NCBI GenBank assembly: GCA_003164075.1
Contig: PLRZ01000755.1
Location: 1-10,565, forward strand
DNA from: Bryobacterales bacterium
Lineage (GTDB): Bacteria > Acidobacteriota > Terriglobia > Bryobacterales > Bryobacteraceae
Length of the DNA stretch: 10,565 bases
Direction: 5' to 3'
Shown here: positions 1 to 5,742 of the stretch, one piece after another
How the letters are laid out: the number at the start of each line of letters is the position of its first letter
Position numbering within the stretch: the first letter of the stretch is position 1
Notes under the pieces: generated by a model
Databases searched by the model: none
What the model was told of the DNA's origin: nothing
Seen by the model: only the letters and a program-made list of their open reading frames with translations
Made by a program: the position numbers and the translations under genes

Positions 1-1
1 G

Positions 2-178
2 CTTCCCGATAGTGAGCAGGAAGCTATCGGCGCCTGGTTGCTCGAGCAGATTGAGACCGAGCGCCCGTGGGATGAACTGTTCGGAAGATCGGGCAGCGCT
101 CTGGAACGAATGGCGGACCGGGCTCTAGAGGAGCATGACCATGGTCTGACGACGCCGCTCGATCCGGACCAGTTGTGA
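2..178 (+). CDS. Type II antitoxin, C-terminal part (5' end outside window)
   Basis: An open frame runs in from the left edge and stops at TGA 176-178, giving 58 residues of a longer protein. It begins LPDSEQEAIGAWLLEQIE, continues with a WDELF motif, and ends with PLDPDQL. This acidic, helical pattern (LP..EQ..I...LLEQIE..R.WDELF, then an LERMAD..L.EH segment and a P-L-D-P tail) resembles small antitoxins encoded directly before RelE/ParE-like toxins; that assignment is from memory of the family. The stop overlaps the toxin start as GTGA (GTG at 175-177), the usual antitoxin-first arrangement with translational coupling. The N-terminal part, which would show any DNA-binding domain, and the promoter are not in the window, so the antitoxin subfamily cannot be stated. 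The frame is secure, the function moderately so. Confidence 0.7.
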   Translation, partial: LPDSEQEAIGAWLLEQIETERPWDELFGRSGSALERMADRALEEHDHGLTTPLDPDQL

Positions 179-447
179 ATTCGCACATCACCGGGGACTT
201 TCGGAAGCTGTTGGCCGCACTGCCTGCTGATGTTCGGCGTCAAGCCCGCTCCGCGTATCGCCAGTTCATGGAGAACCCTCGTCACCCAGGTCTGGGCTTC
301 AAGCAGATTCATGGATCGGATCGGCTGGTTTCCGTCCGCATCAGCCGGGGTTACCGCGCAGTGGGTGTGCGGAGATCGCCAAACGAGATCGTCTGGTTCT
401 GGGCTGGGATCCACGAAGAATATGAAAAGCTTCTCGCAAGACGGTGA
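175..447 (+). CDS. RelE/ParE-superfamily toxin
   Basis: A complete 90-residue basic protein. The start is GTG at 175, overlapping the antitoxin stop; no ATG gives a better N-terminus, and MNSHITGDFRKLLAALP is the expected beginning for this group. Family-like features are an N-terminal helical hairpin (residues about 8-33, KLLAALPADVRRQARSAYRQF), then NPRHPGLGFKQIHG (34-47), a beta strand with SVRISRGYRAVGV (53-65), and the terminal WFWAGIHEEYEKLL (74-87). The order helices, strand with R-G-Y-R-A, then W-G-x-H-x-x-Y fits RelE/ParE/HigB-like toxins. Those act either as ribosome-dependent mRNA nucleases or as gyrase poisons, and the sequence alone does not decide which. Length is typical and there is no sign of decay. 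Expression is presumably controlled by antitoxin-toxin binding to a promoter left of the window. Confidence 0.8.
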   Translation: MNSHITGDFRKLLAALPADVRRQARSAYRQFMENPRHPGLGFKQIHGSDRLVSVRISRGYRAVGVRRSPNEIVWFWAGIHEEYEKLLARR

Positions 448-522
448 GGCGCCAACCGGGTGATCGCCTGCTGGAATGGGCGCGTCCATCGGCCGCCACG
501 CTATTATGGGCGAAATAGAGGC

Positions 523-552
523 TTGACAGCCGGCGCCGTCCCAGTGCAAACT
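523..552 (+). promoter_or_regulatory. Possible promoter of the PadR gene
   Basis: A consensus -35 hexamer, TTGACA, lies at 523-528. The best partner at allowed spacing is CAAACT at 547-552 (18 bp spacer), which keeps only three of the six -10 bases. Transcription would begin near 559-560, about 10 nt before the ATG at 570. The -35 is convincing by itself and the -10 is weak. Confidence 0.3.
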
Positions 553-569
553 GCTTCTGTAGGTAAACT

Positions 570-917
570 ATGGGGAAGCGGGAAGCCGCGGCGCGCACGG
601 AAATCCCGCCGGGCACGTTGTACATGCTGATTTTGAAGAGCTTGGCGCGATTGGGTCCGATGCACGGGTACGGCATCGCGCAGCACATTCAACAACTGTC
701 GGAGGAAGTGCTGCAGGTGGAAGAAGGGTCGCTCTACCCGGCGCTGCAGCGCATGCTTATAAAAGGATGGGTGGCGGCGGAGTGGGGCCAGTCGGAGAAC
801 CACCGCCGCGCGCGGTATTACACCCTCACTCCGGCGGGGAAAAAGCAATTGACGGCCGAGATCGGCGAGTTCGAACGGGTCATGGCGGCCATCGGAAGAG
901 TGATTCAGCCGGCTTGA
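570..917 (+). CDS. PadR-family transcriptional regulator (acidobacterial type)
   Basis: A 115-residue winged-helix DNA-binding protein. Visible landmarks are PPGTLYMLILKSL (13-25, first helix), GPMHGYGIAQHIQ (29-41, recognition region), LQVEEGSLYPALQRM (48-62), and the wing with RRARYYTLTPAGKKQL (79-94), then a short C-terminal helix FERVMAAIGRVI (101-112). This pattern closely fits the short acidobacterial PadR subtype (TIGR03433 as I recall it). PadR proteins generally act as dimeric repressors responding to small molecules or stress; the ligand here is unknown. The ATG at 570 gives the usual N-terminal length, and no strong Shine-Dalgarno precedes it. In Acidobacteriota this subtype commonly sits beside a MacB/FtsX-like 'duplicated orphan permease' gene, but here the next gene is glutamate dehydrogenase with its own promoter, so the target is not evident. 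Confidence 0.9.
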   Translation: MGKREAAARTEIPPGTLYMLILKSLARLGPMHGYGIAQHIQQLSEEVLQVEEGSLYPALQRMLIKGWVAAEWGQSENHRRARYYTLTPAGKKQLTAEIGEFERVMAAIGRVIQPA

Positions 918-946
918 AGAACCCGTTTCGACGGTGCACCTCGCTC

Positions 947-965
947 CTGCCGCCGCAGCGGGCAG
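947..965 (+). other. GC-rich hairpin downstream of padR
   Basis: CTGCCGC (947-953) can pair with GCGGGCAG (958-965) around a CGCA loop, leaving one bulged G. It lies 30 nt after the PadR stop. No T-run follows, so it is not an intrinsic terminator of the classic kind; it might mark the 3' end of the padR mRNA or be chance in GC-rich sequence. Confidence 0.25.
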
Positions 966-990
966 CAAGAGTTAACCGGGAGGCACCCCG

Positions 991-1019
991 TTGACGTGGT
1001 GCATAATTCGGGCTAACAT
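991..1019 (+). promoter_or_regulatory. Sigma70-type promoter of glutamate dehydrogenase
   Basis: TTGACG at 991-996 (5 of 6 consensus bases) and TAACAT at 1014-1019 (4 of 6) are separated by exactly 17 bp. Transcription would start near 1026, giving a leader of about 44 nt before the ATG at 1070. It is the best-formed promoter in the window. Confidence 0.6.
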
Positions 1020-1032
1020 TCTGTCTGAGATA

Positions 1033-1053
1033 GGATTTCCCAGTCCGAAATCC
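1033..1053 (+). promoter_or_regulatory. Leader hairpin just upstream of the gdhA ribosome binding site
   Basis: GGATTTC (1033-1039) and GAAATCC (1047-1053) form a perfect 7-bp stem with a 7-nt loop (CCAGTCC). In DNA it is a dyad just downstream of the predicted start site; in RNA it ends two bases before the Shine-Dalgarno at 1056. Either an operator or an mRNA structure affecting initiation or stability is possible. Confidence 0.4.
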
Positions 1054-1055
1054 CG

Positions 1056-1063
1056 AAAAGAGG
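1056..1063 (+). promoter_or_regulatory. Ribosome binding site fixing the gdhA start at ATG 1070
   Basis: AAAAGAGG at 1056-1063 lies 6 nt before ATG 1070. An in-frame TTG at 1064 directly abuts this site and so cannot be served by it, which makes ATG 1070 the start. Confidence 0.7.
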
Positions 1064-1069
1064 TTGGCC

Positions 1070-2332
1070 ATGTCAGCAACCGCAACGGCAGCAACGAACG
1101 CATACGAAGTCGCATTGGAGAATTTCGATCTGGCGGCAAACGCGCTGGAACTCGAAGAGAACATCCGGGCCATGATCAAATACCCGGAACGCATCCTCAT
1201 GGTGAGCATTCCGGTTCGCATGGATACCGGCCGGGTGGTTCGTTTTGAAGGGTACCGCGTGCAGCACAGCACCCAGCGCGGACCGGCAAAAGGAGGCATC
1301 CGCTATCATCCCAACGTCACGCTCGATGAGGTGAAGGCCCTGGCCACGTGGATGACGTGGAAGTGCGCCGTGGTGAACATCCCCTACGGCGGCGGCAAGG
1401 GCGGCATTACCTGCAACCCGAAAGAGATGTCGATGGGCGAATTGGAGCGCATGACCCGTCGATACGCCAGCGCCATTCTGCCCATCATCGGACCGGAGAA
1501 AGACATTCCCGCGCCGGATGTCTACACCACTCCGCAGATCATGGCCTGGATCATGGACACGTACAGCATGAACATGGGCTACCCGGTTACCGGCGTGGTG
1601 ACGGGCAAACCCATCGGCCTGGGCGGATCTCTGGGGCGCAATGAAGCTACGGCGCGCGGCTGCTTCTACACCACGCGCAGCAGCATGGAACACCTCAACA
1701 TTCCGCTGGCCGCGGCGCGCGTGGTGGTGCAGGGCTTCGGCAACGCCGGATCCATCGCGGCCACGCTGTTCCATGAAGCCGGCGCCAAAGTGATCGCCTG
1801 CAGCGATACCAAGGGCTGCATCTTCAACGTCAAGGGGCTGGATATTCCGGCGGTGGTGAAGTTCAAGGCGGAGACCGGCTCGGTGGCCGGATTCCCGGGC
1901 GCCGACCGCATCCGGCCGGAAGAACTTCTGGCGCTGGAGTGCGAGGTGCTGATTCCGGCGGCGCTCGAAAACGCCATCACCGAAGAGAATGCCCACGCGG
2001 TTCACGCCCGCATCGTGGCGGAAGCTGCCAATGGACCGGTGACTCCGGAAGCCGACCGCATCTTCGACCAGATGGGCGTCTTCCTGATCCCCGACATTCT
2101 GTGCAATGCCGGCGGCGTGACGGTTTCCTACTTCGAATGGGTGCAGGATGAAAACCACCTGTTCTGGGACGAGAACGACGTCAACGCCAAGCTGGAGAAG
2201 ATCATGGTGCGTTCGTTCAACGACGTGCTGAAGATCCATCTCGATAAGAAGGTCAACATGCGCCTGGCGGCGAATATGCTCGGCGTGAGCCGGGTGGCGG
2301 AAGCTTGCAGGCTCCGCGGGCTCTATCCGTGA
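1070..2332 (+). CDS. gdhA: Glutamate dehydrogenase (hexameric type)
   Basis: A 420-residue Glu/Leu/Phe/Val dehydrogenase catalysing reversible oxidative deamination of glutamate to 2-oxoglutarate and ammonium in the cytosol, linking amino-acid breakdown to the TCA cycle. The N-terminal dimerisation domain carries GPAKGGIRYHP (71-81) and the glycine-rich PYGGGKGG (105-112), whose Lys110 matches the catalytic lysine of the family; GPEKDIPAPD (141-150) supplies the conserved Asp. The nucleotide-binding domain has GFGNAG (222-227) with SDTKG (245-249) at the end of the second strand; whether NAD or NADP is preferred cannot be settled by eye. Length fits the roughly 410-430 residue bacterial/archaeal class. 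ATG 1070 is chosen because a strong Shine-Dalgarno precedes it by 6 nt. It appears monocistronic, with its own promoter (991-1019), leader hairpin and terminator (2359-2396). Confidence 0.96.
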   Translation: MSATATAATNAYEVALENFDLAANALELEENIRAMIKYPERILMVSIPVRMDTGRVVRFEGYRVQHSTQRGPAKGGIRYHPNVTLDEVKALATWMTWKCAVVNIPYGGGKGGITCNPKEMSMGELERMTRRYASAILPIIGPEKDIPAPDVYTTPQIMAWIMDTYSMNMGYPVTGVVTGKPIGLGGSLGRNEATARGCFYTTRSSMEHLNIPLAAARVVVQGFGNAGSIAATLFHEAGAKVIACSDTKGCIFNVKGLDIPAVVKFKAETGSVAGFPGADRIRPEELLALECEVLIPAALENAITEENAHAVHARIVAEAANGPVTPEADRIFDQMGVFLIPDILCNAGGVTVSYFEWVQDENHLFWDENDVNAKLEKIMVRSFNDVLKIHLDKKVNMRLAANMLGVSRVAEACRLRGLYP

Positions 2333-2358
2333 TGCCGTAGGACATCGATGCAGGATCG

Positions 2359-2396
2359 AAAGCCCGGGGCGAAAGGCCTCGGGCTTTTGTTTTTTT
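2359..2396 (+). terminator. Intrinsic terminator after gdhA
   Basis: AAAGCCCGGGG (2359-2369) pairs with CCTCGGGCTTT (2377-2387) in an 11-bp stem with one G-U pair and the 7-nt loop CGAAAGG, followed by T-rich sequence to 2396. It starts 26 nt after the gdhA stop and separates that gene from the downstream acyl-CoA dehydrogenase. Confidence 0.92.
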
Positions 2397-2423
2397 CAGC
2401 ACCGCGTAACGTGTTCAAATAGG

Positions 2424-2429
2424 TAGAAT
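2424..2429 (+). promoter_or_regulatory. Possible -10 element of the gcdH operon
   Basis: TAGAAT matches four of six -10 bases, including the first two and the last. No good -35 lies at normal spacing (ACCGCG at 2401-2406 for 17 bp). If used, RNA would start around 2435-2437, only 3-5 nt before the ATG at 2440, giving a nearly leaderless message. Confidence 0.3.
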
Positions 2430-2439
2430 CGAAATTCAA

Positions 2440-3609
2440 ATGCCATTTCGAGGCGTAGACTATTTTTGCGTCGATTCGCTCTTCAGCGAAGAGGAATTGA
2501 TGGTCCGGCAAACCGCGCGCCGCTTTGCCGAGGAGCGCATCCTGCCGCTGATTCGCGATTGCTTTCGCGACGCGCGCTTTCCCACGGAGCTGATTCCCGA
2601 GATGGCCCAACTCGGCTTCTTCGGCGCCAACCTGGAAGGCTATGGCTGCGCCGGCATGAGCAACGTGGAGTACGGCCTGATCATGCAGGAACTGGAACGC
2701 GTGGATTCCGGCGTGCGCAGCTTCGTTTCGGTGCAAGGCGCCCTGGTGATGTATCCCATCCTTACTTATGGGTCGGAAGAGCAGAAACAAAAGTGGCTGC
2801 CACGCCTGCAAAGCGGCCAGGCCGTGGGCTGTTTCGGCCTCACCGAGCCGGATTTCGGCTCGAACCCGGCGGGCATGCGCACGACCGCGCGGCGCGACGG
2901 CGCGGACTGGGTGCTGAATGGCGAGAAGACCTGGATCACCAACGGCTCCCAAGCCGATATCGCCGTGGTCTGGGCGAGGGGCGACGATGGCGTGGTGTAC
3001 GGCTACCTGGTGGAGCGCGGGACCCCGGGCTATACCACCTCCGATATTCACGGCAAGTGGTCCATGCGCGCGTCGGTGACCTCGAGCTTGTCGCTCGCCG
3101 ATTGCCGCGTGAAGGAGAGCGACCGCCTGCCGGGTGCAAAAGGCCTGAAAGGTCCGCTCTCATGTCTCTCGCAGGCGCGCTATGGCATTGGATGGGGCGT
3201 CATCGGAGCCGCCATGGACTGCTATGAGACGGCGCGCCAGTACGCCATCCTGCGCAAACAGTTCGACGGCCGGCCCATCGCGTCGCACCAACTGGTACAG
3301 GAGAAGCTGGCCTGGATGATCACCGAGATCACCAAAGCGCAACTGCTGGCGGTGCAGGCCGGGCGCCTGAAAGACCGCGGCAAAATCGAGCCGGCCCAAA
3401 TCTCCATGCTCAAACGCAATAACGTGGCCATCGCGCTCGATTGCGCGCGCCTCAGCCGCGACCTGCTGGGGGCCAACGGAATCACCGACGAATATCCTGT
3501 CATGCGTCACCTGTGTAACCTGGAAACCGTCAAGACATATGAAGGCACCGACCATATCCACGCCCTGGTGATCGGTGAGAAGGTGACGGGCGTCGCGGCT
3601 TACAAATAA
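2440..3609 (+). CDS. gcdH: Glutaryl-CoA dehydrogenase (acyl-CoA dehydrogenase family)
   Basis: A 389-residue FAD enzyme, expected to oxidise and decarboxylate glutaryl-CoA to crotonyl-CoA and CO2 in lysine/tryptophan degradation, passing electrons to an electron-transfer flavoprotein. Specific marks of the subfamily are the N-terminal FRGVDYF (3-9), GYGCAGMSNVEYGLIMQELER (from residue 67), and RSFVSVQG (93-100), where Arg93-Ser94 correspond to the pair that binds the glutaryl carboxylate in human GCDH (Arg94-Ser95). The flavin region is GLTEPDFGSNP (133-143) and WITNGS (165-170). TYEGT (366-370) contains Glu368, equivalent to the catalytic base Glu370. The residues after it read DHIH, where HDIH is usual. 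ATG 2440 gives a standard N-terminus although no clear Shine-Dalgarno is present. The stop is 4 nt before the next gene, indicating co-transcription. Overall family is certain; substrate specificity is strongly suggested. Confidence 0.93.
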   Translation: MPFRGVDYFCVDSLFSEEELMVRQTARRFAEERILPLIRDCFRDARFPTELIPEMAQLGFFGANLEGYGCAGMSNVEYGLIMQELERVDSGVRSFVSVQGALVMYPILTYGSEEQKQKWLPRLQSGQAVGCFGLTEPDFGSNPAGMRTTARRDGADWVLNGEKTWITNGSQADIAVVWARGDDGVVYGYLVERGTPGYTTSDIHGKWSMRASVTSSLSLADCRVKESDRLPGAKGLKGPLSCLSQARYGIGWGVIGAAMDCYETARQYAILRKQFDGRPIASHQLVQEKLAWMITEITKAQLLAVQAGRLKDRGKIEPAQISMLKRNNVAIALDCARLSRDLLGANGITDEYPVMRHLCNLETVKTYEGTDHIHALVIGEKVTGVAAYK

Positions 3610-3613
3610 AGAT

Positions 3614-5656
3614 ATGTTGCTCTACGCACTTACCATCGTGGTCAGCGCCTTTCTGCTATTTCAGGTGCAGCCTGTTATTGCCAAAATCATTCTGCCGTGG
3701 TTTGGCGGGTCGGCGGCCGTCTGGACCGTGTGCCTGCTGTTTTTCCAACTGGTGCTGCTGCTGGGATACACGTACGCCCACGCGGTGGTCCGCTACTTGA
3801 AACCGCGGGCCCAGATGATGCTCCATTGCGCGCTGCTGGTAGCCAGCGTGTTGGTCCTGCCGATTTACCCCAGCCAGTCTTTGAAGCCCACCGCCATGGC
3901 CGACCCCACGTGGGGGATCCTGAGTCTGCTCGCGCTGACCGTCGGGCTGCCGTATTTTCTGCTTTCCACCACCGGTCCGCTGCTGCAGGCCTGGTACGCC
4001 CGCGAGCATAAAGGCGGCATGCCGTACCGCCTCTACGCGCTCTCCAATGCCGGCTCGATGTTCGCCCTGCTGAGCTATCCGGTGCTGTTCGAACCTACCC
4101 TCACCACCCATCAGCAGGCCGGGACGTGGTCTATCTCCTATGGCGTGTTTGTGGTCTTGTGCGGGTTCATGGCTTACCGCTCGCGGAATTATGTTCCGCT
4201 GGAAGGGGCGGCGCCCGGGACGCCGGTGCAGAAACCCGTGGCGCGGCAATACGTCATGTGGCTGTTGTTGCCGGCCACCGCTTCGGTGTTGCTGCTGGCC
4301 ATTACCAATCACCTCTCGCAGAATGTAGCGGCTATCCCGCTACTGTGGATCCTGCCGCTCAGCCTGTACCTGATGAGCTTCATCCTGTGCTTCGAAGGCA
4401 GCGGATGGTACCGGCGCAATCCGTACCTGCAACTGTTGGCGGTGGCATTAGGCGGTATGGCGTACGGCATCACCGTCGATACCACGGGAAATATGCCGGT
4501 CTGGTGGATGCTGGTGCTTTTCGGACTGGGGCTGTTCACCTGCTGCATGGTGTGCCACGGGGAACTGGCCCGCCTGAAACCCGATCCGAAATACCTCACC
4601 CACTTCTACCTGACCATCTCGGCGGGCGGCGCCTTGGGCGGGATTTTCGTGGGCCTGCTGGCGCCGCGCATCTTCAAGAGCTTTTACGAATTGCCGCTTG
4701 GGCTGGTGCTGTGCGCGGTGCTGGTTCTGTTCGCTCTCAGTCTGGATCCGGAGATCGCCGGCTGGTTCCGCGGCTGGCGCGGGCTTCTGCCGCTGGCGGG
4801 AGCGATCGGCGCGGTTTACATGGCCGTATACATGGGGCAGCAAATCCAAACCCAGGCGCAGGATTCGCGGGTGAGGGTGCGCAACTTCTATGGAGCGCTG
4901 CGGGTGAGAGACAACGGACCCGAAACCAGCCTGGTCGCGGTACGTACTCTCACGCACGGAACCATCAATCACGGCGAAGAATACCTGAACATCGCCAAAC
5001 GCCGGATGCCGACCACATACTATGGTCCCCAAACCGGAATCGGCGTGGCCATCCGCGAGAAACAGAAAAAGGGCACTATTCGCGTCGGCGTGGTAGGGCT
5101 GGGCACGGGGACCATCGCGGCTTACGGGCGATTGGGAGATTATTACCGTTATTACGAAATCAACCCTTTAGTGCCGCCCATCACAAAAGGACAATTCCAC
5201 TTCGTCCCCGACTGCCCGGCAAAACTGGAGATCGCCATGGGTGACGCACGCCTCAGTCTGGAGCGGGAAGCGCCGGAGAATTTCGACGTGCTGGCCGTGG
5301 ACGCCTTTTCGAGCGACGCGATTCCGGTCCACCTGCTGACCCGGGAAGCGATGCAACTGTATTTTCGCCATTTGCGGCCCGATGGTGTGCTGGCGGTTCA
5401 CATCTCCAACCGTTACCTGGACTTACAGCCGGTAGTCGAAGGCGAAGCCCAGTCCCTCGGGAAACTCACACGTACCATCGATAACGATGACGACGATACC
5501 ACCGACGTCTTTTCGGCCACCTGGGTACTGGTCTTTGCGCCCGATAGCGGGTTCCAGCCGCCGGAGTTTTTCAGTTCGGCGGACATCAAATCCCGGCGGA
5601 AGGTGCGGATGTGGACTGACGATTACAGCAACCTCTTCCAGATTCTGAAAAGGTGA
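3614..5656 (+). CDS. Membrane protein fused to a spermidine-synthase-like domain
   Basis: A 680-residue two-part protein. Residues 1 to about 410 hold many hydrophobic spans (for example 1-20, 36-55, 70-85, 101-118, 172-187, 213-231, 239-260, 270-285, 295-314, 331-350, 358-376, 389-407), with the family start LLFQVQPVIAKIILPWFGG (from residue 14). The rest is a Rossmann methyltransferase-like domain: RNFYGALRV (423-431), LTHGTINHGEEYL (446-458), nucleotide loop GLGTGT (496-501), YYEINP (513-518), GDARLSL (543-549), DVLAVDAFSSDAIPVHLLT (558-576), and terminal WTDDYSN (667-673). This is the 'fused MFS/spermidine synthase' architecture. True SpeE loops (GGGDG) and the YHE motif are not conserved, so polyamine synthesis should not be assumed; the role is unknown. 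It follows gcdH by 4 nt and lacks its own Shine-Dalgarno, so translation is probably coupled. Confidence 0.88.
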   Translation: MLLYALTIVVSAFLLFQVQPVIAKIILPWFGGSAAVWTVCLLFFQLVLLLGYTYAHAVVRYLKPRAQMMLHCALLVASVLVLPIYPSQSLKPTAMADPTWGILSLLALTVGLPYFLLSTTGPLLQAWYAREHKGGMPYRLYALSNAGSMFALLSYPVLFEPTLTTHQQAGTWSISYGVFVVLCGFMAYRSRNYVPLEGAAPGTPVQKPVARQYVMWLLLPATASVLLLAITNHLSQNVAAIPLLWILPLSLYLMSFILCFEGSGWYRRNPYLQLLAVALGGMAYGITVDTTGNMPVWWMLVLFGLGLFTCCMVCHGELARLKPDPKYLTHFYLTISAGGALGGIFVGLLAPRIFKSFYELPLGLVLCAVLVLFALSLDPEIAGWFRGWRGLLPLAGAIGAVYMAVYMGQQIQTQAQDSRVRVRNFYGALRVRDNGPETSLVAVRTLTHGTINHGEEYLNIAKRRMPTTYYGPQTGIGVAIREKQKKGTIRVGVVGLGTGTIAAYGRLGDYYRYYEINPLVPPITKGQFHFVPDCPAKLEIAMGDARLSLEREAPENFDVLAVDAFSSDAIPVHLLTREAMQLYFRHLRPDGVLAVHISNRYLDLQPVVEGEAQSLGKLTRTIDNDDDDTTDVFSATWVLVFAPDSGFQPPEFFSSADIKSRRKVRMWTDDYSNLFQILKR

Positions 5657-5723
5657 TAACATAGACCTATCCGCGTCCGTATCCCAGTTTCCTGGTAAAC
5701 AGAGCCTGTGGTCTGTTATCATC
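5652..5723 (+). repeat. Imperfect inverted repeat in the leader of the giant gene
   Basis: GGTGATAACA (5652-5661) pairs with TGTTATCATC (5714-5723) over 10 bp with one G-U; after a TA bulge, GACC (5664-5667) pairs with GGTC (5710-5713). The 42-nt interior holds a small CCAG-TTTC-CTGG hairpin (5684-5695). The left arm includes the stop codon of the upstream gene (5654-5656). There is no T-run, so it is not an intrinsic terminator. The right arm contains a possible -10, TATCAT (5717-5722). Confidence 0.5.
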
Positions 5724-5732
5724 GAAATTGTC

Positions 5733-5738
5733 GAGGAA
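5733..5738 (+). promoter_or_regulatory. Ribosome binding site fixing the giant gene start at ATG 5743
   Basis: GAGGAA at 5733-5738 sits 6 nt (from the last G) before ATG 5743. An in-frame TTG at 5728 lies upstream of this site and would only add five residues before the signal peptide, so ATG 5743 is preferred. Confidence 0.7.
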
Positions 5739-5742
5739 AATC

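Noticed and set aside
502..507. TATTAT as a -10 element for padR
   Set aside because: No -35 is found at 16-18 bp upstream; the nearby TTGACA is downstream of it, so the two cannot form one promoter.
1073..2239. 388-codon open frame on the - strand opposite gdhA
   Set aside because: It mirrors a well-recognised gdhA gene; the product is His/Arg/Val-rich with no recognisable domain, the usual result of strong third-position GC bias on the other strand.
2323..3051. 242-codon - strand open frame overlapping the gdhA end, terminator and gcdH start
   Set aside because: It crosses a strong + strand terminator and two real genes and has no domain signal; treated as a shadow.
4126..5244. 372-codon + strand open frame inside the membrane/SpeE-like gene
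   Set aside because: It lies in a shifted frame of a clearly recognised gene, and the translation is low-complexity Arg/Gly/Ala-rich sequence without membrane spans or motifs.
3614..5656. Annotation as a genuine spermidine synthase with gene symbol speE
   Set aside because: The SpeE glycine loop and YHE motif are not conserved and the protein carries a large membrane domain; the name would overstate the evidence.
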